Assembly: GCF_017894365.1 (NCBI RefSeq)
Contig: NZ_CP059467.1
Coordinates: 496,001-560,000, forward strand
Length of the DNA stretch: 64,000 bases
Source of the DNA: Aromatoleum bremense
GTDB lineage: Bacteria > Pseudomonadota > Gammaproteobacteria > Burkholderiales > Rhodocyclaceae
Direction of reading: 5' to 3'
Each line of letters opens with the position of its first letter. The stretch's first letter is position 1. Position numbers and translations under genes: made by a program. Below are positions 34,939-43,691 of the stretch, one piece after another. The notes under the pieces are model-generated. The model was not told the DNA's origin. It saw only the letters and a list, made by a program, of their open reading frames with translations, and made no database searches.

Positions 34939-36330
34939 TCAGATCACCTTGGAATAGCGGGCGCGTTCCCGGTCGGCCCGCAGATACCGATCGAATACCA
35001 TCGCGATGCCGCGTACCAGCAGACGGCCGGCAGGCATGACGTTGATCCACTTGTCGGTAACCTCGACAAGCCCGGCCTCTTCCATCGCGCGAAGGTCCTG
35101 CAATTCATCGGCGAAATATTCGTTGAACTGGATCAGGTGCGCGATTTCGATCGAATCGATCGAAAGTTCGAAATGACACATCAGGGCCTGGATGATCGAA
35201 CGGCGCAGCAGGTCGTCGGCGGTCAGCTCGATGCCGCGCAGCACCGGCAGTTCGTCGCGATCGAGCGCGTCGTAATATTCATCGAGCGATTTGAAGTTCT
35301 GCGAATATACCGGTCCGATCTTGCCGATCGCGGACACCCCGAACGCGAGCAGGTCGCATTCGGCCTGCGTCGAATAGCCCTGGAAGTTCCGGTGCAGCCG
35401 GCCCTGGCGCTGTGCAACGGTCAATTCGTCGTCCGGCTTCGCGAAGTGATCCATGCCGATATACACGTAGCCCGCTTCGGTCAGCCGGCGGATCGCAAGT
35501 TGCAGGATCTGCAGCTTCGCGTCCGAAGTGGGCATATCGACGACGGTAATGCGCCGTTGCGGCTTGAACAGACCCGGCAGATGCGCATAGCTGTAAAGCG
35601 AAATGCGGTCCGGGGACAGCGCAAGGACCTGTTCGAGGGTGCGATTGAAGCTGATGATGTTCTGCTTCGGCAGCCCGTAGATCAGATCCAGGCTGATCGA
35701 CTTGAAGCCGGTCGCCCGGGCCGAGTCGATGACCAGCTTGGTTTCGTCGAAGCTCTGCACGCGGTTGACTGCGACCTGGACATCCTCGTTGAAGTCCTGG
35801 ACGCCGACGCTCATGCGGTTGAAACCCAGGTCCGCAAGCAGCTTGACGGTTTCGAAGTCGACCTTGCGCGGGTCCACTTCGATCGAATATTCGCCGTTCG
35901 GTACCAGAGTAAAGCGCGAACGGACCGAATCCATCAGCTGGCGCAACTCGTCGTGGGAAAGGAAAGTCGGCGTCCCTCCTCCCAGGTGCAACTGGGTGAC
36001 CTGATGGCTGCCGCCCAGCGCATCGGCCTGCATCCCGATTTCTTTATCCAGATATTTCAGGTACTTGGCGGAACGAGCATGATCCTTCGTGATGATCTTG
36101 TTACACGCGCAGTAGTAGCAAATCGTGTTACAAAATGGGATGTGGAAGTATAATGAAAGAGGTTTGCTCACCCCGCCCACCGCACGCTGGGCAAGCCAGT
36201 CCCGGAGGGCGCGGTCATCGAAGGCTTCGACGAAGCGATCGGCGGTCGGATACGACGTATAGCGCGGCCCGTTGATATCGAAGCGGCGGATCAGCTGCGG
36301 GTCGAATACAAGATCGTTCTGGCTGGTCAT
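34939..36330 (-). CDS. hemN: Oxygen-independent coproporphyrinogen III oxidase
   Basis: A 463-residue cytoplasmic radical SAM enzyme that makes protoporphyrinogen IX without O2. The cluster motif is CNTICYYC (Cys67, 71, 74) in PFCNTICYYCACNK, followed by HLGGGTPTFL and a C-terminal HemN domain. The start MTSQNDLVFD matches HemN N-termini (FDINGPRYTSYPTA follows). It is divergent from fnr, with an FNR-type site in the shared 120-bp gap, fitting anaerobic induction. Confidence 0.95.
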   Translation of the reverse strand: MTSQNDLVFDPQLIRRFDINGPRYTSYPTADRFVEAFDDRALRDWLAQRAVGGVSKPLSLYFHIPFCNTICYYCACNKIITKDHARSAKYLKYLDKEIGMQADALGGSHQVTQLHLGGGTPTFLSHDELRQLMDSVRSRFTLVPNGEYSIEVDPRKVDFETVKLLADLGFNRMSVGVQDFNEDVQVAVNRVQSFDETKLVIDSARATGFKSISLDLIYGLPKQNIISFNRTLEQVLALSPDRISLYSYAHLPGLFKPQRRITVVDMPTSDAKLQILQLAIRRLTEAGYVYIGMDHFAKPDDELTVAQRQGRLHRNFQGYSTQAECDLLAFGVSAIGKIGPVYSQNFKSLDEYYDALDRDELPVLRGIELTADDLLRRSIIQALMCHFELSIDSIEIAHLIQFNEYFADELQDLRAMEEAGLVEVTDKWINVMPAGRLLVRGIAMVFDRYLRADRERARYSKVI

Positions 36331-36384
36331 GGTTGTATCGCTCGGGTGCGTTTCGTACGATCGCAAAAAGCAGCGCCGTGGGGG

Positions 36385-36398
36385 TTGACGTGGATCAA
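36385..36398. promoter_or_regulatory. FNR-type site between hemN and fnr
   Basis: TTGACGTGGATCAA deviates from TTGAT-N4-ATCAA at one position. It is 55 bp upstream of the hemN ATG and 52 bp upstream of the fnr start, so it can serve hemN activation and fnr autoregulation. No good -10 at the class II distance was found for either direction. Confidence 0.75.
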
Positions 36399-36449
36399 CG
36401 GACTTCCTTGGCAATCGTAAGTCGGACTTGAACAGAGGGCATTATTATC

Positions 36450-37196
36450 GTGCAAATGAAGGCCACGGTGCCAATTACGGTAGCCAGTCTGAAAGTCGCG
36501 TGTTCCCAGTGCAACCTGGTCGAGCTGTGTCTGCCTTTCGGCATGTCGGAAAACGAGATCGACCGCCTCGACGAACTCGTCGGAGCGCGTCGCAAGATCA
36601 AGCGCCAGCATCACCTGTATCGTGCGGGCGACGCTTTCGAGGCGATCTACGCGATCCGGGCGGGTTCGTTCAAGACGGACGTGCTGCTTGAAGACGGACG
36701 CGAGCAGGTCACCGGTTTCCAGATGACCGGCGAGATGCTCGGGCTCGACGGCATCAGCACGGAATTGCATTCGTGCAACGCGATCGCGCTCGAGGACAGC
36801 GAAGTGTGCGTGATCGCTTACGGCAAGCTCGAAGAGCTGTCGCGCGTCGTCGAAGGTCTGCAGCATCAGTTCCACAAGGTGATGAGCCGCGAGATCGTAC
36901 GTGACCACGGCGTCATGACGCTGCTCGGTTCGATGCGCGCGGAAGAACGTCTGGCGGCGTTCCTGCTGAACATGTCGCAGCGATTCACTGCGCGCGGCTT
37001 CTCTGCGGCGGAATTCCACCTGCGGATGACGCGCGAGGAAATCGGCTCGTACCTGGGACTGAAGCTGGAGACCGTGTCGCGGGCGTTCTCGAAGTTCCAG
37101 GAAGAGGGACTGATCGCTGTCCAGCAGAAGCACATCCGCATTCTCAATATCGGCGGCCTGAAAAAGCTGATCCAGCACCCGTCGCCGCGGGCCTGA
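36450..37196 (+). CDS. fnr: FNR-family oxygen-sensing transcription regulator
   Basis: A 248-residue CRP/FNR protein with the four cluster cysteines: Cys18, Cys21 and Cys27 in CSQCNLVELC, and Cys109 in LHSCN. These bind an O2-labile 4Fe-4S cluster. The recognition helix ETVSRAFSKFQ (E-x2-S-R type) fits TTGAT half-sites. The start may be GTG 36450 or ATG 36456; both keep the cluster. Sites it could use are seen at 36385, 40239, 43595, 49769 and 50012. Confidence 0.95.
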   Translation: MQMKATVPITVASLKVACSQCNLVELCLPFGMSENEIDRLDELVGARRKIKRQHHLYRAGDAFEAIYAIRAGSFKTDVLLEDGREQVTGFQMTGEMLGLDGISTELHSCNAIALEDSEVCVIAYGKLEELSRVVEGLQHQFHKVMSREIVRDHGVMTLLGSMRAEERLAAFLLNMSQRFTARGFSAAEFHLRMTREEIGSYLGLKLETVSRAFSKFQEEGLIAVQQKHIRILNIGGLKKLIQHPSPRA

Positions 37197-37202
37197 CCGG
37201 CA

Positions 37203-37754
37203 TCAGGAACCGCGCGACGGCACGTCCTGCCGCCGTCGCGCGGTCATTGTCGCTGTCAGGGTGGCAATGTCCTGCTCCGTCAACAACTCGCGCGCATAGG
37301 GCAGCAGTTCGCCCTCTTCGCGCTCCATGTGGCGCCGGTAACGAGCGGTGAATTGCTCGACCTCTGCGGCCGACAGTTCCGCCGGCTCGCCGCGGGAGAT
37401 CGGATCGAGCTTTGCCCGGATTGCCGCCCACGCAGCGAACATTTCCTGGTGGTCCGCCAGGATCCAGTCGATCAGCTCGTACAGCGCTTCCCGGCGCCCG
37501 CCATCGACTCGCGCGCGCAGGACAGGGAACAGGTCGTCTTCCTCGTCGAGATGGTGATTGACGGCAGCCAGGTCGAAGTAACGCATCACGTTGACCGCCG
37601 CCTGTTGTGCCTGCCGGTCGGCGCCATGCTCAGGCAGCCACGCCGCGAGGCGCGACAGCGTCGCGAGCTGCGCCTGCAGACGTCCGTGGCAAGCTTCGAG
37701 CATTTCGAGCGGCGTCTCCAGGCCGGGAGCAACGGGTATCAGGGAATCAGCCAT
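37203..37754 (-). CDS. Hemerythrin-like domain protein
   Basis: A 183-residue helical protein with His/Glu iron-ligand motifs spread as in hemerythrins: ACHGRL, VNHHLDEEDDLFP, ILADHQEM and RRHMEREEGELLP. Such single-domain proteins bind O2 or NO or repair iron centres (compare RIC/YtfE). The ATG has GGAG upstream and overlaps the SirB2 stop by one base. Neighbouring nnrS and a Dnr-like gene point to NO-stress protection. Confidence 0.82.
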   Translation of the reverse strand: MADSLIPVAPGLETPLEMLEACHGRLQAQLATLSRLAAWLPEHGADRQAQQAAVNVMRYFDLAAVNHHLDEEDDLFPVLRARVDGGRREALYELIDWILADHQEMFAAWAAIRAKLDPISRGEPAELSAAEVEQFTARYRRHMEREEGELLPYARELLTEQDIATLTATMTARRRQDVPSRGS

Positions 37755-38149
37755 CAGAAAGCTCCGGTAAGAACAAGAAAGCCAGCCGCATTCTTCGTCA
37801 ACGCGACCGACACGATCCATGAAAAGACGAGCAATGCGCAGGCCAGCGCGAAGACGCGTATGCGCATTGTCGGGCCGCCCCGCAGCGCGATGTAACCGAG
37901 CACCACGTAGACGACCAGCCCGATCACCTTCGCCGTGACCCACGGAGCAACGAACGGATACTGCGCGCTCAGCATCGCGAGCGTGATCGCGCTGGTGAAA
38001 AATAAGGTATCGATCACGTGCGGCAGAACGCGGGTGACGCGATGATCGAGCAGCGGGCTGCGCCGCGTCATCCAGATCCCCTGCAGGAGAAATCCCGACC
38101 CGCTCAACACGGCACACAGGACGTGGAGGTGTTTGATCGCCGCGTACAC
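37754..38149 (-). CDS. SirB2-family membrane protein
   Basis: A 131-residue protein with four hydrophobic helices and the conserved start KHLHVLCAVLSGSGFLLQGIWM, typical of SirB2. The family lacks a firm function and often lies next to NnrS or haem-copper oxidase genes. It is coupled to the hemerythrin gene (1-bp overlap) and begins 6 bp before the nnrS stop. Confidence 0.82.
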   Translation of the reverse strand: MYAAIKHLHVLCAVLSGSGFLLQGIWMTRRSPLLDHRVTRVLPHVIDTLFFTSAITLAMLSAQYPFVAPWVTAKVIGLVVYVVLGYIALRGGPTMRIRVFALACALLVFSWIVSVALTKNAAGFLVLTGAF

Positions 38150-38155
38150 CGCATT

Positions 38156-39379
38156 TCACCCCGGCCGGCCGTCACTGCGCGGACGCAGATAAACGGGCAG
38201 ATATCGAGCCCCCCACAGGCCGAACACGGCAACCCAGCCCAGCGCCGCCGCGAGCATCACGCCGCTCGACCACGAGGGCGGCACCAGTTCGCCGGCCACG
38301 CGCAACACCACGACAAATTCAAGCCCGAGGAACAGCGACCACGTCAGCTTGTCCGCCACGAGCTTGCCGCCCGAATGTCCCAAGGTCACTCTCGACACCA
38401 TGCCCAGCAGCACCGAGCCGAAGAATCCGACGCCCAGCGCGTGCAGCGGCGCGAGGCCGAGCCACGCCTGGCCAAACAGCGCAGCGACGCCCTGCAGCGT
38501 CGAGAGCAGGAAAGCGATCCCGAGCCACGCGAAACCGATGTGCAGCATCCCCAACAGCGGCACGCACAACGCCGGGACCAGGCGCCATTGCACCGACAGC
38601 CAGAGGGCAGTCGCCGCCGCCGGCGCATCGACGATCCAGGTCATCGCGCCGAATCCCGCCATCGCCAGCGCCCCGTGGATGACGCTCGCCCCCAGCACGA
38701 TGCCGAGCGCCCAGCGCGGGCGGACAACCACGTAATCCTTGACGATGTTGCTGGAAAAAAATGGAATCATGCGGTGACAGACCGTAAAGAACACCGGCAG
38801 CAGGCACCACCACACTCCGAGGCCGATGGCCACACGCCCCCAGACGCCGTCACCGGTGATCGCGAAAACGAACCAGGCGAGCACTCCGAAGGCACCTGCC
38901 GCGAGCGCCGTGGTCACCAGTCGGGCGTGCAGCGAATCGGGATTGTCGTTGAATGCCACACCCCACAGCACCCGCAGAACGCCGCCCCACCCGGCCAGCA
39001 CCAGCAGCAGGCCGACCGCGAGCAGGCCGGGAATCCACAATCCGATGATTGCGACCGCCCACCCGGCGACGAGCAGACGCCACGGTGGCAGCCAGACTGT
39101 CACGGGCACGTCCTGCGCGCCCTGCCAGCGGGGCATCGCGGTGAGGAGAAAACCGAACATGAACAACGGGAACACACCGGCGAGGACCAGTAACGCGTGC
39201 ATCCAGCCCGGCGGAAGCGTCCACGCCAGCGGCGCCACCGCACCAACGCGGCTCACGAGCTCGAATGCCCACAACACGAAGGCCACGAGCAACATCACAC
39301 CACCGGAAAAGAACATCGCCCGGTGCGGCGCTGCGAAAAGAATCGGCGGCGCGGACGCGGCCTTGGTTTGAGTCTGCAT
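38156..39379 (-). CDS. nnrS: NnrS-family haem/copper membrane protein
   Basis: A 407-residue protein with about 12 hydrophobic helices. It has the family features FAAPHRAMFFSGG near the N-terminus, TAMPRW, and CHRMIPFFSS in the middle. NnrS lowers nitrosative stress during denitrification. The ATG at 39379 is the only start that begins directly before the conserved region; the upstream frame overlaps the divergent dnr-like gene. It is first of three genes (nnrS-sirB2-hemerythrin). Confidence 0.9.
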   Translation of the reverse strand: MQTQTKAASAPPILFAAPHRAMFFSGGVMLLVAFVLWAFELVSRVGAVAPLAWTLPPGWMHALLVLAGVFPLFMFGFLLTAMPRWQGAQDVPVTVWLPPWRLLVAGWAVAIIGLWIPGLLAVGLLLVLAGWGGVLRVLWGVAFNDNPDSLHARLVTTALAAGAFGVLAWFVFAITGDGVWGRVAIGLGVWWCLLPVFFTVCHRMIPFFSSNIVKDYVVVRPRWALGIVLGASVIHGALAMAGFGAMTWIVDAPAAATALWLSVQWRLVPALCVPLLGMLHIGFAWLGIAFLLSTLQGVAALFGQAWLGLAPLHALGVGFFGSVLLGMVSRVTLGHSGGKLVADKLTWSLFLGLEFVVVLRVAGELVPPSWSSGVMLAAALGWVAVFGLWGARYLPVYLRPRSDGRPG

Positions 39380-39487
39380 GGTGCTGCGTTCCTTCAGTGA
39401 ATTCCTATCCGGGCCGTTACTGCCGGGAATTCCGGGGCCAAGGGTCCGACACGGTAGAATGCCCAGTTGTTTCCGCTGGAGGCCAAG

Positions 39488-40177
39488 ATGCCCAACCCCA
39501 CTGCCGACATCCCCACCCTGCTGCGTCAGATTTCGTTCTTCAGCGAACTTTCCGCCGACGGCATCGACCGGGTTGCCCGCTACACCCGGGAACGCACGCT
39601 GGAAAAAGGTGAAGTCCTGTTCCAGCGCGGCGACCCGGTCCATGGTTTCTTTTTCGTCGTTTCCGGGCAGGTGAAACTCGCGGTTTCGTCGGCCCAGGGC
39701 AACGAGAAGGTGGTCGAGATCCTCAGCCCGATGCACAGCTTCGGTGAAGCGGTGATGTTCCTGAACCGCCCATATCCCGTTTTTGCCGAAGGACTCGTGG
39801 CCACCCGCCTCCTGCACATCGGGCAAGCCGTCGTCTCGGATCTGATCGACCAGGACTCCAGTTTTGCACGCAAATTGCTGGCGGGCATGGCCATCCGGTT
39901 GCACAGCATGATCCAGGACGTCGAAATCTATTCGTTACGCTCGAGCACCCAGCGGGTGATCGGTTATCTGCTGCAGCAGGTCGAGCAGGACGGCGCCACC
40001 GGCGCTCGCGACATCCAGCTGCCGACCAGCAAGCAGGTCATTGCCTCGCGTCTGAACCTGACCCCCGAAACGCTTTCGCGAATTTTCCACGACCTCGTGA
40101 ATGCAGGACTGATCACCGTCCACGGCAAACACATCGCACTGCACGATCCGGTCGGCCTCGCCCAATACCAAGGCTGA
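39488..40177 (+). CDS. Crp/Fnr-family regulator, Dnr/NnrR-like
   Basis: A 229-residue regulator with a CRP-type sensor domain (residues about 20-130, GDPVHGFFFVVSGQVKL), a dimer helix and a C-terminal HTH whose recognition helix is TPETLSRIFHDL (E-x2-S-R type, so FNR-like DNA half-sites). FNR cluster cysteines are absent, which fits the NO-responsive, haem-dependent Dnr group. GGAG precedes ATG 39488. It is divergent from nnrS, its probable target. Confidence 0.8.
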   Translation: MPNPTADIPTLLRQISFFSELSADGIDRVARYTRERTLEKGEVLFQRGDPVHGFFFVVSGQVKLAVSSAQGNEKVVEILSPMHSFGEAVMFLNRPYPVFAEGLVATRLLHIGQAVVSDLIDQDSSFARKLLAGMAIRLHSMIQDVEIYSLRSSTQRVIGYLLQQVEQDGATGARDIQLPTSKQVIASRLNLTPETLSRIFHDLVNAGLITVHGKHIALHDPVGLAQYQG

Positions 40178-40238
40178 TCGCAAGAGCTGGTGGGCTGGCA
40201 GGCCCGAAGCATTCTCCCCAGCGCCCGGAGTGCTCACC

Positions 40239-40252
40239 TTGACTCGGGTCAA
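40239..40252. promoter_or_regulatory. FNR/Dnr-type palindrome in the convergent gap after the Dnr-like gene
   Basis: TTGACTCGGGTCAA is a perfect TTGAC-N4-GTCAA palindrome. It lies between two convergent 3' ends, where no start codon is near. On the minus strand GAGAAT (40211-40216) lies at the class II distance and would start RNA near 40204, antisense to the regulator gene. Confidence 0.65.
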
Positions 40253-40312
40253 TTGCATAAAGAAGCCGGCGAAGAGGTCGTGGCAACCGAAAAACCGCGG
40301 GACGAATCCTGC

Positions 40313-42073
40313 TCAACGCTCCAGGACATAGATTCCGGGCGCGTCCGCGAGCCGGGGATATGCATCCGATGCGGCCGCCCGCGCATCGACCAGCTCTCCG
40401 CACCGCGGCGTGAGCCAGTTCATCCAGTCGGTCCACCAGCTACCGGCCTCTTCCGCGGCTTTCGCGTACCACGCTTCCGCGGCGTCGGACCGGTGCGCAT
40501 CGGCGACACGGTACTTGCGCTTCGGCGGAGTCACGGGGGGATTGACGATGCCGAGGATGTGCCCCGAACTCGACAACACATAGCGCTTCGGTCCGGTGAC
40601 GAAGTTGTTCACGCGATAGGCCTCGTGCCACGGCGCGATGTGGTCGTCCTCGGCGGCGACGGCGTACAGCGGCTGCGTGATGCGGGCGAGATCGATGGGC
40701 TCGCCCGCAATGGCCAGCGCATCCGGCTCGATCAGCCGGTTGTGCAGGTAGAGTTCGCGCAAATACCAGGAGTGCATCGCGCACGGCATCCGCGTCGTAT
40801 CCATGTTCCAGTACAGCACGTCGAACGGCGGCGGCGCCTCGCCATACAGCCAGCCGTGGACAGCGTAGTGCCAGATGAGACTGTTGGAACGCAGCAGGCG
40901 AAAAGCGGAAGCCATCTCCTTGCCGTCCAGAAACCCCTTGCGCTCCATGCTGGCGGTCAGGTAGCGAATGCTTCCCTCATCGATGAAAACTTCGATGTCG
41001 CCGGGTTTGCGAAAATCCACGAGCGTCGTCAGCAACGTCCAGTCCGCCACCGGGACGTCTTCCGGCTGGAAACGCCGATTGGCCCACGCCATGTACATCG
41101 ACAGCGCTGTCCCGCCGATGCAGTAGCCCACGGCATGCACCCGCGCGGCGCCGGTAAAGCGCCGGGCCGTCTCGACAATCGCGTGCACGCCGTCCTGCAG
41201 ATAACGGTCGAACCCCACGTCGCGCATCCCCGCGTCCGGGTTCTTCCAGCTCGTGATGAACACATCCAGCCCCTGGTCCAGGAGGAAGCGGACCATGCTT
41301 TTCCTCGGCACCAGATCGAGGATGTAGAACTTGTTGATCCAGGGGGTGACGATCACCACCGGCTCGGCATGCACTTTGGCCCGGGTCGGCGCGTAATGAA
41401 TGATTTCCAGCAGATCGTTGCGGAAGATGACCGCGCCGGGCGTCGCTGCGAGGTTCCTGCCGACCTCGAAATCGTGCGGGTCGGTCATGCGCACGTCCCC
41501 CGCCTGCAGATCGCCGAGAAAAATGCCGTGTCCGCGCAAGAGGCTCGCGCCGCGGGTCTGCATGGCCTTGCGCATCGCGACGGGGTTCGTCCAATAGAAG
41601 TTCGTCGGCGCAACCGCATTGATCCACTGGCGCCACCAGAATGCAGCCCTGCGACTTTCCTTGCCGGACATTCCGGGAGTGTTGTACAGCATGTCCTGCA
41701 TGTGGTGGGTAACTGCCAAATACCACTCCTTGACCAGATCCCAGGACGCCACGTCCGTCCATACCGGGTCGGCAAAGCGTTCGTCGTCGGCATTCGGGCT
41801 GATCGGATCAGGATTCGCCAGCCCCACGGCGCGGCGCCACGAGTGCTCCTGCAGACGCCAAAGATCGGAGGACAGGCTGGCGATCCTTTCCGCAAGTTCC
41901 TGCGGATGCGCAAACCAGGCGAGTTGCGCATGCACGATCGGCGCCGCCATGCCGAGGGGATCGACGGTCCCTTCTACGTGTTCATGGATCTCGCGCAGCG
42001 TCCGCCGCACTGCCTGCGGCGGCGTGAGCGGACTGGAGGGCTTTCCGTTTCTCGCTGTATTCACGATCATCAT
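40313..42073 (-). CDS. phaC: Poly(3-hydroxyalkanoate) synthase, class I-like
   Basis: A 586-residue enzyme that polymerises 3-hydroxyacyl-CoA into PHA granules. The N-terminal PhaC domain (YLAVTHHMQDMLYNTPGMSG) is followed by an alpha/beta-hydrolase domain with Cys318 in the lipase-like box GYCIGG, Asp in AAEDDHIAPW and His in SSSGHILGI. The double ATG at 42073/42070 is used; the longer frame overlaps the upstream gene. It lies 62 bp downstream of the beta-CASP gene in the same direction, probably one FNR-linked transcript. It is a divergent member, perhaps not the main PHA synthase. Confidence 0.9.
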   Translation of the reverse strand: MMIVNTARNGKPSSPLTPPQAVRRTLREIHEHVEGTVDPLGMAAPIVHAQLAWFAHPQELAERIASLSSDLWRLQEHSWRRAVGLANPDPISPNADDERFADPVWTDVASWDLVKEWYLAVTHHMQDMLYNTPGMSGKESRRAAFWWRQWINAVAPTNFYWTNPVAMRKAMQTRGASLLRGHGIFLGDLQAGDVRMTDPHDFEVGRNLAATPGAVIFRNDLLEIIHYAPTRAKVHAEPVVIVTPWINKFYILDLVPRKSMVRFLLDQGLDVFITSWKNPDAGMRDVGFDRYLQDGVHAIVETARRFTGAARVHAVGYCIGGTALSMYMAWANRRFQPEDVPVADWTLLTTLVDFRKPGDIEVFIDEGSIRYLTASMERKGFLDGKEMASAFRLLRSNSLIWHYAVHGWLYGEAPPPFDVLYWNMDTTRMPCAMHSWYLRELYLHNRLIEPDALAIAGEPIDLARITQPLYAVAAEDDHIAPWHEAYRVNNFVTGPKRYVLSSSGHILGIVNPPVTPPKRKYRVADAHRSDAAEAWYAKAAEEAGSWWTDWMNWLTPRCGELVDARAAASDAYPRLADAPGIYVLER

Positions 42074-42135
42074 CCCGTCGTCTTGTGGAGAGCGAATCGC
42101 CGGATACTGCAATCCCCCGGCCGAAAGGGTCCTGC

Positions 42136-43545
42136 TCAATCGAGCGGGTAGACCTGCCCCGCTGCAGGAATCGTAATCCCGGGCCAGTGCAGCCGCGAGG
42201 CGAGCGCACCGGCAAACGCCGACGCGGCTTCCTGCTCGCCGTGAACAACGAACGTCCGGCGCGGCGCCTCTTCGATGTGCTCGAGCCACTCGAGCAGCCC
42301 CGGCTGGTCTGCATGGGCCGAGAGTCCTCCGATGGTATGAACCTGCGCACGCACTGCAATGCGTTCGCCGAACAGCGTGATCGTGCGTGCCCCGTCGACC
42401 AGTCGGCGACCCAGCGTCCCTGCCGCCTGAAAGCCGCAGATCACGATACTGCACTCGCTGCGGCCGACGTTGTACTTGAGGTGATGACGAATACGTCCGG
42501 CTTCGCACATGCCGCTTGCCGAGATGATGACCAGCCCCGAGGGCTGCGCATTCAACGCGATCGAGTCCTCGACGTGCTGCACGAAGCGCACGCTGATCCT
42601 GTGCGGATGGGCACGAATCCAGGCGAGCAGGGAGCGGGTTTCCTCATCCCACAGCTCATCGTACTGCAGGGTCAACTGCGTCACGGCCGATGCCATCGGC
42701 GAATCGACGACGACCTCGAGGCGCGGAATCTTCCCCGCCCTGACAAGATCGGCAAGAACAAAGATCACCTCCTGAGTCCGCCCTACGGCAAAGGCGGGAA
42801 TGATCACGTTGCCCCGTCTTTGCTCCAGGGTGTCGCGCAGGACATGGACGAGTTCCGCCTCGGTAGCCTCGATCGGCCGATGGGCACGATTACCATACGT
42901 CGACTCGATGCACAGATAATCCGCTCTCGAGATCTTCACCGGATCCCGCAGCACCGGTCGCATCGGTCGCCCCAGGTCGCCGCTGAAAACCAGCCTGCGC
43001 GACGTCCCGCCCGTTTCGATATCGATTTCGATGATCGCCGAACCCAGGATGTGGCCTGCCTCGCGGAACCGGCAGCGCACGGCGGAGTGCGGAACGATCT
43101 CTTCGTCGTAGGCAACCTTGTGCAGGCTCGCGAGGCTCTCGAGCGCCTGGTTGACGGTATATAGCGGCGCGGCCGACCAGCCGTGCCGCACGTTCTTTCG
43201 GCGGTTGTTGCGGACCGCCCACTCCGCCTCCTTCTCCTGTATGTGCGCCGAATCGAGAAGCATCACGCCGAGAAGGTCGACAGTGGCGGCAGTGGCATAG
43301 ATTTTTCCCCGGTAACCGAGCGAAACCAGCCGCGGCACAAGCCCCGAATGATCGAGGTGAGCGTGGGTCAAGATAACGAAATCGACTTCGCGGAGGTCGA
43401 AGTCGAGCGCCTGCAGGTTCTTTCGCGTCGCATCGCGGCCGCCCTGGAACATGCCGCAATCCACGAGGAACATGCCACCCTCGTGGCGCACCCTCGCGCA
43501 CGATCCGGTAACCTCGCCGGCGGCGCCGAAAAATGTCAGGTCCAT
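42136..43545 (-). CDS. Beta-CASP metallo-beta-lactamase (RNase J/CPSF-like)
   Basis: A 469-residue metallohydrolase. The zinc motif is HAHLDH (about residue 61), followed by further ligands in REAGHILGSA and FSGDLG. The beta-CASP part has the motif ESTYGNR and PAFAVGRTQE, then IISASGMCEAGRI and the late His in GLSAHADQ. This family processes RNA as endo- or 5' exonuclease; the archaeal/bacterial CPSF-like branch is the closest. A strong GGGAGGTGTT precedes the ATG. An FNR-type site is 50 bp upstream. Confidence 0.88.
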   Translation of the reverse strand: MDLTFFGAAGEVTGSCARVRHEGGMFLVDCGMFQGGRDATRKNLQALDFDLREVDFVILTHAHLDHSGLVPRLVSLGYRGKIYATAATVDLLGVMLLDSAHIQEKEAEWAVRNNRRKNVRHGWSAAPLYTVNQALESLASLHKVAYDEEIVPHSAVRCRFREAGHILGSAIIEIDIETGGTSRRLVFSGDLGRPMRPVLRDPVKISRADYLCIESTYGNRAHRPIEATEAELVHVLRDTLEQRRGNVIIPAFAVGRTQEVIFVLADLVRAGKIPRLEVVVDSPMASAVTQLTLQYDELWDEETRSLLAWIRAHPHRISVRFVQHVEDSIALNAQPSGLVIISASGMCEAGRIRHHLKYNVGRSECSIVICGFQAAGTLGRRLVDGARTITLFGERIAVRAQVHTIGGLSAHADQPGLLEWLEHIEEAPRRTFVVHGEQEAASAFAGALASRLHWPGITIPAAGQVYPLD

Positions 43546-43594
43546 AACACCTCCCGCAATGCGGATAGCTTGTTCTCATATTCCTTCATGCTGG

Positions 43595-43608
43595 TTGACC
43601 TGTGTCAA
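43595..43608. promoter_or_regulatory. FNR-type palindrome between the beta-CASP and usp genes
   Basis: TTGACCTGTGTCAA (centre 43601.5) lies in the divergent gap. A perfect -10 TATAAT at 43652-43657 predicts a plus-strand start near 43664, putting the site at about -62, the class I FNR position. It may also serve the minus-strand gene. Confidence 0.75.
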
Positions 43609-43651
43609 TCGTCCGCCGCTGCCCGCAGCGCGCCATCGCGTCCGACGTGGC

Positions 43652-43657
43652 TATAAT
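43652..43657 (+). promoter_or_regulatory. -10 element of the usp promoter
   Basis: Perfect TATAAT 35 bp before the usp ATG. The leader contains GAGGGAGCAGCGCG before the start codon. Confidence 0.7.
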
Positions 43658-43691
43658 CAACCGTCCATTCAAAAACCGAGGGAGCAGCGCG

